From the NCBI GenBank assembly GCA_910585295.1, contig CAJUDE010000042.1, positions 1 through 64,000 of the forward strand: a stretch of 64,000 nucleotides of DNA, read 5' to 3'. Positions 51,927 to 60,651 of the stretch are shown in pieces; position 1 is the first letter of the stretch; every line of letters begins with the position of its first letter. This DNA comes from an uncultured Lachnospiraceae bacterium (GTDB lineage Bacteria > Bacillota > Clostridia > Lachnospirales > Lachnospiraceae). Both the position numbers and the translations under genes were made by a program. The notes beneath the pieces were generated by a model. It searched no databases. It saw only the letters and a program-made list of their open reading frames with translations, and was not told the origin of the DNA.

Positions 51927-52261
51927 GCAAACACCCCCTCCCGTTGCCGGGTGTAGGTTGGACAACACAGGCATTATAACATATCGGTAGATAATCTTCT
52001 ATCACATTTTGGAAGAACTTTACAATTCGGATTGTGGTTGGCACAATCCGATGCTCGATATCATTGTGGACGCTGTTGCAAAGTGATTTCCTCGTGTAGC
52101 TGATATTTCTGCTTTTACCATCCGAGCAAAAAATCCTACCACTTTTCTCCTCGGCTTTGTATCATCTGCTTTAAATATATTTTTTATCCTTATCTGGTTT
52201 CATTTTTAATCCAAATTGGTATACTCATTGTTGCCCTTGCTAATTTGATTTATCAGATTTA

Positions 52262-52378
52262 CAAGGGAAAAAAGAAATAGCCGCCACTACTGCAATAGCG
52301 ACGGCTGACCTCGTAAGAGGTATTTAGTTATCGTTTGAGGGGTAGAGCCGCTTCTATGGTTCTCCCTTTTCTATCTAC
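52262..52378 (-). ncRNA. antisense RNA of the split holin-like toxin
   Basis: Minus-strand promoter TGC-TATATT near 52390-52380; the RNA runs left to a terminator formed by AGCCGTCGC and GTGGCGGCT with a T-rich tail over the toxin 3' end. Its 5' part is a diverged copy of the toxin mRNA 5' part (inverted repeat with 51507-51539). Typical antisense antitoxin arrangement. Confidence 0.55.
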
Positions 52379-52415
52379 AATATAGCATATCTAGCAAAGA
52401 GGTTCAAGAGTTTTA

Positions 52416-52628
52416 TTATATTTCTTCTTTTGTATCTCTCATTACAAATATCCCTTTAAAATCACAATTTAGAATGTCGGCTATCTGATTCAGTTCCTTT
52501 TCGCTGAAATTATCACGTTTTAGTTTATTTGATAGGTTACTTTGAGAAGTGTTAAGACTGTTAGCTAGTTCCGTAACAGATATTTTTCGCTTTACTAATG
52601 CGATTCGTATTTTTTCTGACATGGACAT
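52416..52628 (-). CDS. XRE-family repressor
   Basis: 70 residues, almost entirely one helix-turn-helix domain (MSMSEKIRIALVKRKISVTE, LANSLNTSQSNLSNKLKRDN). GAGGG lies upstream of ATG 52628; the open frame extends 20 codons further without a site. It likely binds the AAGTGATA repeats just upstream and controls the right-hand operon of the element. Confidence 0.8.
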   Translation of the reverse strand: MSMSEKIRIALVKRKISVTELANSLNTSQSNLSNKLKRDNFSEKELNQIADILNCDFKGIFVMRDTKEEI

Positions 52629-52663
52629 GTTTACACCCTCTTTCTTATAAGATAAATTCATTA

Positions 52664-52795
52664 TATCACTTAAAAGAAATAAAAACAATAAAAAAGTGAT
52701 ATATATTTGCGATAAGTGTTTACAATGAAACTAATATAGTCTATAATATCATATATAAGTGATAAATAACATTTTTTTAAAAACATTTATCACTT
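52664..52795. promoter_or_regulatory. AAGTGATA operator repeats
   Basis: TATCACTT at 52664, AAGTGATA at 52694 and 52757, TATCACTT at 52788. The right pair is an 11-base perfect inverted repeat (AAGTGATAAAT / ATTTATCACTT, 17 bases apart). They sit between the XRE gene and the rightward genes, as operator sites should. A TATAAT-like box lies near 52741. Confidence 0.65.
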
Positions 52796-53018
52796 TTTCT
52801 TTGTGATAACGGACATTCTTTAATCTGGCTATCTGACAGCCGAAGGAATTGCCATATAGGGTGAGCCAAAGAAAGAAGGTGTATGCAGATTAAAAGAAAA
52901 TAAAAATGCCCTCACAGAGCCGCAACCTCTGACAAGGGCAAGTAACCCGGACACATAGCAAAGCCGGATATAAAAAATCATGCCATATCCGGCGCAAGAA
53001 AGCAATTTGGTAAAAATT

Positions 53019-53162
53019 ATGAAAAAACAGAAAAACACAACACTTGCTTTTGATATATTGAGGGAAGAAAAGAAACGCACTGCCTTATGGTTTACCGCTT
53101 TTATCGTGGCTTTTGCGGTGGTTATTGTTGACCGTATTGTTAGAGGTGTCAAGCATGAGTGA
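53019..53162 (+). CDS. small membrane protein, unknown
   Basis: 47 residues: hydrophilic start (MKKQKNTTLAFDILREEKKR), then one membrane segment (ALWFTAFIVAFAVVIVD). The ribosome binding site is weak. It overlaps the next gene by 8 bases. Confidence 0.5.
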   Translation: MKKQKNTTLAFDILREEKKRTALWFTAFIVAFAVVIVDRIVRGVKHE

Positions 53163-53403
53163 CAATGGAAAAAGAGTAATGGAAAGCATTATTGAGAGAA
53201 TGCCAGAGATTAAGAACGAGAATGTACTTAAAAGCATTGGATTAATTATCGGGGATTGTGCAGTTGACGAGAATGGAGAAGAAAGAGTGGACTGGATAAT
53301 GCACATCATTTATCAGCTTGTGGCAAATGCAGGATTGGAAGAATTAAAATCAATCTATTCCTTTTCAAGGGGACTTTGCGGAGAAAGGCAGGTATCGGCA
53401 TGA
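53155..53403 (+). CDS. small element protein, unknown
   Basis: 82 residues, helical (RVMESIIERMPEIKNENVLK, VDWIMHIIYQLVANAGLEEL). No domain recognised. AGAGGTG precedes the ATG; it overlaps both neighbours, so it belongs to a tightly packed operon. Confidence 0.55.
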   Translation: MSDNGKRVMESIIERMPEIKNENVLKSIGLIIGDCAVDENGEERVDWIMHIIYQLVANAGLEELKSIYSFSRGLCGERQVSA

Positions 53404-53489
53404 AAGAACATCTGATAGAACAAGTTTCAAAGATTATGCAACAGATTAACGATACCCAAGACCTTATAAAGATTTATACATTTGCGTAG
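53400..53489 (+). CDS. very small element protein
   Basis: 29 residues (MKEHLIEQVSKIMQQINDTQ, DLIKIYTFA) starting in the ATGA overlap with the previous gene. Probably a shortened relative of small phage proteins; coding status uncertain. Confidence 0.4.
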   Translation: MKEHLIEQVSKIMQQINDTQDLIKIYTFA

Positions 53490-53529
53490 ACATATCTTGA
53501 ATTTCAGCAGGAGAAAGCAGGTGTTTGTG

Positions 53530-53697
53530 ATGAATCGAACTGAGATAGCAAAGGCAATCGCTGAGGACTTATTAAACAATGGTACACTGGACGAAAATAA
53601 TTTTTCTTATGATACAGATGCACTTCTTGATTATGTCCAGAAAACGGTATTAGAGCATTTGAAAGACTATGTAATCATATCTGGAAGCGTTTTGTAG
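53530..53697 (+). CDS. small element protein, unknown
   Basis: 55 residues, acidic and helical (MNRTEIAKAIAEDLLNNGTL). AGGTG lies upstream of ATG 53530. It precedes the integrase gene by 60 bases. Confidence 0.5.
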   Translation: MNRTEIAKAIAEDLLNNGTLDENNFSYDTDALLDYVQKTVLEHLKDYVIISGSVL

Positions 53698-53757
53698 AGA
53701 AGTGGGGAGGACGGTTTGGTTCTCCCTGCTGTAATTTAAAGCGAGAGGAGGTTCTAT

Positions 53758-54951
53758 ATGGCAGAAAAGCGAAAAGACAGCAAAGGGCGAGTTTTGCGGA
53801 AAGGCGAGCATGAGCGCACAGATGGGAGATACCATTATTTATATTTGGATGCTTCCGGGAAAAGATGTTATGTGTATGCAAAAGATTTATTATCATTGCG
53901 TGAAATGGAAAAAGAGATAGAACGGGATTTACTGGACGGAATCAGTAATGCAAGCGGTAAAACCACGCTGAATCAGCTTTTTAAGATGCATATGGAATTA
54001 AAAAATGATTTGAGGGCAACCACAAGAGAGAATTACAACAGAATGTGGCACAACACTGTGGAAGCGTCTGCTATTGGAAAGAAAAAATTTCCGATATAAA
54101 GCAAGTACACGTCAAGGCTTTTTATACCGATTGCGTTAAGGCAGGATTAAAGCGGAACGCAATCAAACTGATTCACAATCTGATTTTTTCATCCTTTGAA
54201 TTGGCGGTTGATTCTGATTTTATAAGGAAGAATCCAGCAAAGGGTGCAATGGAGAATATCAAGCAGGATGCCGGGGAGAAGATACCGTTGTCGGAAGATG
54301 AAATAAAAAGACTGATAGACTTTTGCATAAACAGCGCTACATATTCTATTCATGTTCCGTTCCTTACAATCGCAATCGGTACTTGTCTGCGGTGCGGGGA
54401 AATTACTGGCCTGACATGGAGTGATATAGACATGAAAAACCGTACAATCAGCGTGAATCACCAACTGATCTATAAGAATTTTGGTGACGGATGCAAGTTC
54501 CATGTTAGTGAGCCTAAGACAGATGCCGGAAAAAGAACTATACCCATGACAGAAACGGTTCACAGGGCATTTGTGGAACTAAGAAAGCAAAACTTGATAT
54601 TGGGCAGACGGAGCGATACAGAGGTGGACGGATATAGCAATTTTGTATTTGTCAGCGGCAACGGACAGCCATTTGCGATCAATGCGGTCAATAGTTTTCT
54701 GTTGAATATGGAAAAGGCGTATAATAAAGCACATCCAGAAGAACCGATACCGCACTTATCAGCGCATATTTTAAGGCATACCGGATGTACCTTACTTGCA
54801 TCCGCAGGAATGGATATAAAGGCATTACAGAACGTCATGGGGCATTCTGATGCAAGTATCACAATGAATGTGTACTGTACAACCATAGCAGCTTTGAGAG
54901 AACCGAAAAGGAAGTGCAGAGAATTGACAATGTAATCAATTTTTAAGTAAG
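53758..54951 (+). pseudogene. tyrosine integrase with two frameshifts
   Basis: GAGAGGAGG precedes ATG 53758. The arm-binding and core-binding domains read to SAIGKKK, then one A is missing in the A-run near 54085 and the frame is lost. The next frame continues KISDIKQVHVKAFYTD through the catalytic domain: Arg in TCLRCGEITGL, HILRHTGCT, MGHSDASITMNVY with the nucleophile Tyr. After that Tyr an extra TGTAC shifts the frame again; without it the tail would read NHSSFERTEKEVQRIDNVIN up to a stop at 54951. The enzyme is inactive as read, so the element is immobile. Confidence 0.85.
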
Positions 54952-54982
54952 AATCCACCGTCAGCAATATCGGCGGTGGGTT
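54949..54982 (+). terminator. terminator after the integrase
   Basis: CCACCG and CGGTGG form a stem around TCAGCAATATCGG, followed by GTTTTT. Confidence 0.7.
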
Positions 54983-55095
54983 TTTGTATGTCAGAAGAAA
55001 AAATATGTCAATCGTATGTCAAAATGGGTAAAATAGAAATATATAGCTACCAGAAACCGCATAAAATCGCCACTTCATAAAATTTTCATACAATT
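54983..55095. other. junction between integrative element and backbone
   Basis: Contains two ATGTCAA motifs (near 55005 and 55016) like a pair near 50172-50190; such short direct repeats may be integrase arm sites. No att core is proven. Confidence 0.3.
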
Positions 55096-55122
55096 TTAGC
55101 ACTCGAAACTTGACAGTGCTAA
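55096..55122 (+). promoter_or_regulatory. CIRCE operator of clpB
   Basis: TTAGCACTC, 9 bases, CAGTGCTAA: the HrcA-binding CIRCE element with one mismatch in the right arm. It overlaps the -35 box of the promoter below, so HrcA would repress clpB in the absence of heat stress. Confidence 0.9.
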
Positions 55123-55138
55123 CAACACGTGGTATTGT
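55110..55138 (+). promoter_or_regulatory. clpB promoter
   Basis: TTGACA (55110-55115), a 17-bp spacer, TATTGT (55133-55138). The -35 lies within CIRCE. Confidence 0.75.
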
Positions 55139-55244
55139 TATACAAGAAATAGAACAAAATCCATAAATCAAATCCTGCCTGCATGGCATGGCGGTGATTT
55201 ACCAATAATAGCAGTAAAACAATCAGGAGGGAAGGAGGGCCCTT

Positions 55245-57818
55245 ATGAATATTCAGAAATTTACGCAGAAGTCAATAGAAGCAATCAATGGATGTGAGAA
55301 GCTGGCATATGAATATGGCAACCAGGAAATAGAGCAGGAGCATTTGCTGGTTTCCCTGTTATTGCAGGAAGATGGGTTGATCCCAAAATTAATTGAGAAA
55401 ATGGAAATTAATCTAGGCCATTTTACAGAAAATGCCCAAAAACACCTTGCAAAACGGGTGAAAGTGTCTGGCGGGCAAGTGTATATGGGGCAAAACCTCA
55501 ACAAAGTGTTGGTCAGCGCAGAGGATGAAGCAAAGAAAATGGGTGATGAATACGTGTCCGTAGAGCATTTATTCCTAACGTTGCTGAAATACCCCAACCA
55601 AGCGTTGAAAGAAATTTTCAAAGAATATGGGATTACAAGGGAGCGTTTCTTACAGGCGCTTGCCACGGTGCGGGGCAACCAAAAAGTGGTGTCTGACAAC
55701 CCGGAAGCAACCTATGACACATTGGCAAAATATGGGTATGACATGGTGGGGCGCGCCAGGGAGCAGAAGCTTGACCCAGTGATTGGGCGGGACAATGAGA
55801 TTCGGAATGTGGTCCGCATTTTGTCCCGAAAGACCAAGAATAACCCAGTCCTGATTGGGGAGCCGGGCGTAGGGAAAACAGCGGTAGTGGAAGGGCTTGC
55901 CCAGCGGATTGTCCGGGGGGACGTGCCGGAAGGCCTAAAAGATAAGCGGCTGTTTGCCTTAGATATGGGGGCTTTGGTGGCAGGCGCAAAATACCGCGGC
56001 GAATTTGAGGAACGCTTAAAGGCAGTCCTGGATGAAATTAAAAGCAGCGATGGGCAAATTATCCTGTTTATAGATGAACTCCATACAATCGTGGGGGCGG
56101 GCAAGACAGACGGCGCCATGGATGCAGGGCAGTTGTTAAAGCCCATGCTGGCCCGCGGCGAGCTGCACTGTATTGGGGCAACTACCCTGGATGAATACCG
56201 GGAATATATTGAGAAAGACGCCGCGTTGGAACGTAGGTTCCAGCCAGTGCTTGTGGCAGAGCCTACTGTAGAGGACACAATCTCTATTTTAAGGGGCTTA
56301 AAGGAGCGTTATGAAGTGTTCCATGGGGTTAAGATTACAGACTCTGCCCTGGTATCTGCGGCAATGCTTTCCAATCGGTATATCAGTGACCGTTTCCTGC
56401 CAGATAAGGCCATTGACCTAGTGGACGAGGCCTGTGCGTTAATTAAGACCGAACTGGATTCCATGCCTGCAGAATTAGATGAACTGCAGCGCAGGGTAAT
56501 GCAGATGGAGATAGAGGAGGCCGCCCTGAAAAAAGAAGAGGACCGCTTAAGCAAGGACCGCTTAGAGGCCCTTCAAAAAGAGCTGGCCGACCTGAAAAAT
56601 GAATTCCAGTCCCGGAAAGCCCAGTGGGATAATGAGAAAAATTCGGTAGAAAAAGTCCAGAAGCTTCGGGAAGAGTTGGAACACATTAACAAAGAGATTG
56701 CCATGGCACAGCAGAATTACGACCTGGAAAAGGCGGCGGAGCTGCAATATGGCAAGAAGCCGCAAATCCAGCGCCAATTGGAAATAGAAGAGGAACAGGT
56801 GAAAAATAAGGATTTAAGCCTGGTGCATGAAAGTGTAAGCGAGGAGGAAATTGCCAAAATAATTTCCCGCTGGACAGGGATTCCTGTGGCAAAGCTGACA
56901 GAAAGTGAGCGGAACAAAACGCTGCATTTGGATGAAGAACTCCATAAGCGGGTGATTGGCCAGGAAGAAGGCGTGACTAAGGTAACAGAAGCAATTATCC
57001 GTTCCAAAGCAGGGATTAAAGACCCCAGCAAGCCCATTGGCTCTTTTTTATTCCTTGGGCCAACCGGGGTAGGCAAGACAGAATTAGCAAAGGCCTTAGC
57101 GGCAAGCTTGTTTGATGATGAGAATAATATGGTGCGGATTGACATGAGCGAATATATGGAAAAATATTCTGTGTCCCGCCTGATTGGGGCGCCTCCCGGA
57201 TATGTGGGTTATGAAGAAGGGGGGCAGTTGACGGAGGCGGTGCGCCGGAAGCCATATTCTGTCGTGTTGTTTGACGAAGTGGAAAAGGCCCATCCTGATG
57301 TATTTAATGTATTGCTTCAAGTGCTGGATGATGGGCGCGTCACAGATTCCCAAGGGCGTACTGTGGACTTCAAAAATACGATTTTAATTATGACTTCTAA
57401 CCTCGGCTCCTCCTATTTGCTGGAAGGCATAGAAGAGGACGGGGAGATTAAGCCTGAGTGTGAGGAAGCGGTGATGGCTGAGCTTCAGGGAAGCTTCCGT
57501 CCAGAGTTCCTTAACCGCTTGGATGAAATTATCCTGTTTAAGCCTTTGGCGAAACATGATATTGGGGGTATCATTTACCTTTTAATGGAGGACTTGAACA
57601 AACGCTTAGTGGAGCGGGAAATATCTGTCGAGTTGACCGAGGCGGCGCGGGAATTTATTGTGGAGCATGGATATGACCCAGTATATGGCGCAAGGCCCTT
57701 AAAGCGGTATTTGCAGAAAACGGTGGAAACCCTGGCGGCAAAGAAAATCCTTGCAGGTAAAGTGGGCGTTGGGGACGTGATTTTGGTTGATGTGGAAAAT
57801 GGGGAGTTAGTGTGCTGA
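55245..57818 (+). CDS. clpB: ATP-dependent disaggregase ClpB
   Basis: An 857-residue Hsp100 unfoldase that dissolves protein aggregates with DnaK. Clp N domain at residues 1-145; NBD1 with Walker A GEPGVGKTAVVEGLAQ near 205 and IILFIDELHT; a coiled-coil middle domain (about 400-530) that distinguishes ClpB from ClpC; NBD2 with GPTGVGKTELAKAL near 605 and the small C-terminal domain. GGAGGGAAGGAGGG precedes ATG. A CIRCE-controlled promoter and a terminator at 57855-57901 frame it as a single-gene unit. Confidence 0.96.
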   Translation: MNIQKFTQKSIEAINGCEKLAYEYGNQEIEQEHLLVSLLLQEDGLIPKLIEKMEINLGHFTENAQKHLAKRVKVSGGQVYMGQNLNKVLVSAEDEAKKMGDEYVSVEHLFLTLLKYPNQALKEIFKEYGITRERFLQALATVRGNQKVVSDNPEATYDTLAKYGYDMVGRAREQKLDPVIGRDNEIRNVVRILSRKTKNNPVLIGEPGVGKTAVVEGLAQRIVRGDVPEGLKDKRLFALDMGALVAGAKYRGEFEERLKAVLDEIKSSDGQIILFIDELHTIVGAGKTDGAMDAGQLLKPMLARGELHCIGATTLDEYREYIEKDAALERRFQPVLVAEPTVEDTISILRGLKERYEVFHGVKITDSALVSAAMLSNRYISDRFLPDKAIDLVDEACALIKTELDSMPAELDELQRRVMQMEIEEAALKKEEDRLSKDRLEALQKELADLKNEFQSRKAQWDNEKNSVEKVQKLREELEHINKEIAMAQQNYDLEKAAELQYGKKPQIQRQLEIEEEQVKNKDLSLVHESVSEEEIAKIISRWTGIPVAKLTESERNKTLHLDEELHKRVIGQEEGVTKVTEAIIRSKAGIKDPSKPIGSFLFLGPTGVGKTELAKALAASLFDDENNMVRIDMSEYMEKYSVSRLIGAPPGYVGYEEGGQLTEAVRRKPYSVVLFDEVEKAHPDVFNVLLQVLDDGRVTDSQGRTVDFKNTILIMTSNLGSSYLLEGIEEDGEIKPECEEAVMAELQGSFRPEFLNRLDEIILFKPLAKHDIGGIIYLLMEDLNKRLVEREISVELTEAAREFIVEHGYDPVYGARPLKRYLQKTVETLAAKKILAGKVGVGDVILVDVENGELVC

Positions 57819-57854
57819 CCCATTGGCTGTTTGCCAAATTTGTTCCCGTATCGG

Positions 57855-57901
57855 CAAGGGTGGAAAGAAATTAAAAAATTCCTTTCCACCCTTGTTTTTT
57901 T
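57855..57901 (+). terminator. intrinsic terminator of clpB
   Basis: CAAGGGTGGAAAG and CTTTCCACCCTTG are perfect 13-base complements, followed by TTTTTTT. Confidence 0.92.
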
Positions 57902-57941
57902 GTATTATTTGTATTATTATAGATAATACAAATAATACAAA
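57899..57941. promoter_or_regulatory. 19-bp perfect palindrome, GntR/YtrA-type operator
   Basis: A 19-base arm (57899-57917), 5-base centre TATAG, then the exact complement (57923-57941), made of repeated TGTATTATT. It lies 17 bases before the gntR start, matching the autoregulatory site of YtrA-type regulators, and includes the likely -10 region. Confidence 0.85.
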
Positions 57942-57957
57942 TTTGGAGGTGGGGAGC

Positions 57958-58323
57958 ATGGTGATGGAACTGGATTTTGCCAGCAGCGTGCCAATTTACC
58001 AGCAAATTAGGGATCAAATTGTGAAGGCAGTGGCAAATGGTGAATTTACGGACGGAGACAGGCTCCCAAGCGTCCGGGCGCTTGCCGGGGAAGCTGGAAT
58101 AAATACAATGACTGTGAATAAATCATATCAGTTATTGAAACAAGAAGGGTACATTGTCACAGACAGGCGCAATGGCGCGATTGTGCAGTGTGCAGGCGGG
58201 AAGAAGGGGAAGGTGAGGCAGAAAGTGAAGGAAGGGGTAGGCCTGTTGGCCGCGGAAGCAAAGGTAGCAGGGATTTCCCAGGAAGAGTTTCTCGAAATAT
58301 GCAGGGAGTGTTACCAAAGGTAG
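57958..58323 (+). CDS. GntR-family regulator, YtrA subfamily
   Basis: 121 residues: winged helix (PIYQQIRDQIVKAVANGEFT, DRLPSVRALAGEAGINTMTV, NKSYQLLKQEGYI) plus a short helical tail, without an effector domain, as in YtrA. GGAGG eight bases upstream supports ATG 57958; ATG 57964 is possible. It probably represses itself and the membrane protein downstream through the palindrome. Confidence 0.9.
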   Translation: MVMELDFASSVPIYQQIRDQIVKAVANGEFTDGDRLPSVRALAGEAGINTMTVNKSYQLLKQEGYIVTDRRNGAIVQCAGGKKGKVRQKVKEGVGLLAAEAKVAGISQEEFLEICRECYQR

Positions 58324-58387
58324 CATATGGAAGAGTAGGCTTGTTACGTCGGCCTGGAAATCTGTAAGGAACCTGAGGAGGTAGTGT

Positions 58388-59803
58388 ATGGCAATAAAGA
58401 TTATTTTGGCAGTTAGTATGCTGCCTGTTCTGCTTATCATGTATGGAGCATGTTGGTTTTTGGCGGGGGAGAAGAATGGCGCGTTATTTGGGGTTGGTTT
58501 GTGGGAAGGAGCCGGAGGACAGCCTAGAATACAGGAAATAAAGAGGCTTTACAAAAAGGAACTGAACCTGTGCGCCCTGTTTTGCCTGCTGCTGTCTTTC
58601 CTGCCATTATTGCTAAGGCATAGTTCCCTGGTAATTGCCGGGATGATGGCATGGACTTACTTTTCCGTTGCATTCTTGCTTTTCCCATTCCAAAGGGCAA
58701 ATCGGAGGATGGGAGAATTAAAGAGGGAGTGTTTGGAAGCCTTGCCAGAAAAGGAAAAAAGGAGTGGGGAAAAGTTATTGGTTGATGTGACAGCCGCAGG
58801 AATCCAAAAACCTGAATTACCACAAAGCGGGATGTATGCGGGAGGGGTGTTTGCCTTGCTCCCGGCTGTTGCTGAAGCAGCTCTGTACCAAGTTTGGAGG
58901 AACCCATGGCTGCCAGAATTATGGGTCAGTGAGTTTTTGCTGCTGTCGATTGGAGGCATCGCCTGGCTGTTCCTATTATATTTCAAGTTATATGGGAAGC
59001 AGCGGATAAGGGCCTTCACGTATAACAGTAAGGTGAATTTGCAGGTCTCAGAAATACGCAGGTACCATTGGGGCAGGCTTTGCAGGAATATGGCATGGAT
59101 GGTAGGGGCGCTTAACTGGGGAATGCTGTTTGCTATCCATGTCTCCCCAAAATGGTTTCCATGGATGGCGATGGCTGCGAGCCTGCTTTTTGGCATATGC
59201 AGCATGGCGCAGGTAGCCTTATGCTGGCAAAGGATAGAGAAAAGCAGCAGGAAATATCTGGAATTAGAGCCGTTGGCAGAAGAAGATAATGACAAATACT
59301 GGATTTGGGGGATGTTTTACTACAATAAAAACGACAGCCGTACCATGGTGGAGCAGCGGGCGTCCATAGGGATGACTTATAACATGGCGAAAACCAAAGT
59401 GAAAGTTGGAATGGCAATCCTTTTTGCAGTTATTTTTCTTTTGCCATTTGGGCTTTGCGGGTGGATGGTATTGGAAGAATTCACCCCAGTATCCCTTTTG
59501 TATGAGGATGGCGTGTTGGTTTCAAGGCATTTGGGGAATGTGTACCAGATTAAGCGGGAGGATATCAAGCAAGCGGTTTTATTGGAAGAGGAGCCAGACA
59601 TACGCAAAAGGAGCGGGACTGGGATGGAGACAGTGAAAAAAGGCGACTTTTACAGCGAGGGCTGCCAAAGGGATTTTAAGGTGTGCATCAACCCGCAAAA
59701 CCCCCCGTTCCTTATGGTGGAGGATACGGATGGGGCATGGTACCTTCTGGGCGGCAGCGACGGGGAGGAGGCTCGAGATATCCAGAATATAATACAGCCC
59801 TGA
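58388..59803 (+). CDS. membrane protein, DUF1648/DUF5808-like
   Basis: 471 residues with about eight membrane segments: first at residues 1-25, pairs near 60-110, 155-200 and 235-275, another near 340. A KYWIWGMFYYNKNDSRTMVE motif is characteristic of DUF5808. The C-terminal part forms a PH-like domain. Such proteins follow YtrA regulators in Clostridia and are thought to act in the cell envelope; function unproven. GGAGG precedes ATG. Confidence 0.8.
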   Translation: MAIKIILAVSMLPVLLIMYGACWFLAGEKNGALFGVGLWEGAGGQPRIQEIKRLYKKELNLCALFCLLLSFLPLLLRHSSLVIAGMMAWTYFSVAFLLFPFQRANRRMGELKRECLEALPEKEKRSGEKLLVDVTAAGIQKPELPQSGMYAGGVFALLPAVAEAALYQVWRNPWLPELWVSEFLLLSIGGIAWLFLLYFKLYGKQRIRAFTYNSKVNLQVSEIRRYHWGRLCRNMAWMVGALNWGMLFAIHVSPKWFPWMAMAASLLFGICSMAQVALCWQRIEKSSRKYLELEPLAEEDNDKYWIWGMFYYNKNDSRTMVEQRASIGMTYNMAKTKVKVGMAILFAVIFLLPFGLCGWMVLEEFTPVSLLYEDGVLVSRHLGNVYQIKREDIKQAVLLEEEPDIRKRSGTGMETVKKGDFYSEGCQRDFKVCINPQNPPFLMVEDTDGAWYLLGGSDGEEARDIQNIIQP

Positions 59804-59844
59804 CTTCATATATTTTATGGAAATCTCTGTGGAGTATGGAGTGG

Positions 59845-60591
59845 ATGAAGGGAAAGAAGGTTTGGAAAAAATTTCTTGCGTTTGATTTGTGCTGCGCCTG
59901 CATGGCATTTGGGATGGTGGCGGCAGGAATTGGGAAAGGGGCTAGGTTAAAGCAAGGGCTGCAAACGGCGGCAAGGAGCCTGGACGCGGCGGAACAAGCG
60001 TCTGGCGCTGCGCGGGAAGGCAGCCCATCCTCTGAAAAAAAGAGAGTGGCGCTTACCTTTGACGATGGGCCGAATCCCCAGTATACGCCGGAAATGCTGG
60101 ATGCATTGGAAGAGAGGGGGGTAAAAGCCACATTTTTCCTTTTGGGCCAGGAAGTGGAAAAATATCCTGAGATTGTGAAAGAAATCCAGGAGGGAGGGCA
60201 TTTGATTGGGAACCATTCTTATAAGCATGAACAGTTAAGCAAGCTTCCTATGGAACAGGCGTGCAGCCAGGTGAGCCGGACGAATGAGCTGATTTATGGG
60301 ATAACGGGGGTGTACCCTTCTTATTTGCGCCCGCCATTTGGGGATTGGCATGAGGAACTGGACAACGAGGTAAATATGGTGGAAGTGCTATGGGATGTGG
60401 ATACCCTGGACTGGTCCAGCCAGAACCATGTGAAGATTGTAAATAAAGTGCTGAAAAATGTGCAGGAAGATGACATAATCCTCATGCATGATGGGTATGA
60501 GGCTTCCGTGACGGCGGCCATAGAGATTATAGACACGTTAAAAAAACAAGGGTATGAGTTTGTGACGGTGGATGAGCTGCTGTTTGATTGA
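59845..60591 (+). CDS. polysaccharide deacetylase (NodB/CE4 family)
   Basis: About 248 residues; extracellular enzyme that removes acetyl groups from peptidoglycan or chitin-like sugars. N-terminal membrane anchor or signal (FLAFDLCCACMAFGMVAAGI), a short linker, then CE4 motifs in order: TFDDGPN, HSYKHEQL (metal His), RPPFGD, DVDTLDW and LMHDGYEA. The start is not certain: ATG 59845 and 59836 both have nearby GGAG. Confidence 0.9.
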   Translation: MKGKKVWKKFLAFDLCCACMAFGMVAAGIGKGARLKQGLQTAARSLDAAEQASGAAREGSPSSEKKRVALTFDDGPNPQYTPEMLDALEERGVKATFFLLGQEVEKYPEIVKEIQEGGHLIGNHSYKHEQLSKLPMEQACSQVSRTNELIYGITGVYPSYLRPPFGDWHEELDNEVNMVEVLWDVDTLDWSSQNHVKIVNKVLKNVQEDDIILMHDGYEASVTAAIEIIDTLKKQGYEFVTVDELLFD

Positions 60592-60651
60592 TATTTGCAG
60601 TGGAACATGGTATGATTTCTAAATACCAAAACATGCGAAGGAGGAGCCGCC

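Larger units (their letters stand above)
51639..52202 (+). mobile_element. 564-bp inverted-repeat element carrying a toxin-antitoxin module
   Basis: The ends are 18-base inverted repeats with one mismatch: TGATACCAGATAAGGATA (51639-51656) and TATCCTTATCTGGTTTCA (52185-52202). Flanks GATTTGAT and TTTTTAAT match at five of eight bases, perhaps a decayed 8-bp target duplication. No transposase is inside, only antitoxin RNA 2 and toxin 2, so it is MITE-like and would need a transposase in trans. Confidence 0.7.
51613..52280 (+). pseudogene. holin-like type I toxin gene split by a 564-bp element
   Basis: ATG 51613 (AAAGGAGGG upstream) reads MYVTYADLI and is then interrupted. The frame continues at 52211 as QIGILIVALANLIYQIYKGK and KK-stop. 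Removing 51639-52210 restores a 31-residue peptide of the putative holin-like toxin type: short N-terminus, one membrane segment, Lys-rich tail. As it stands it makes only MYVTYADLIDTR. Confidence 0.8.
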
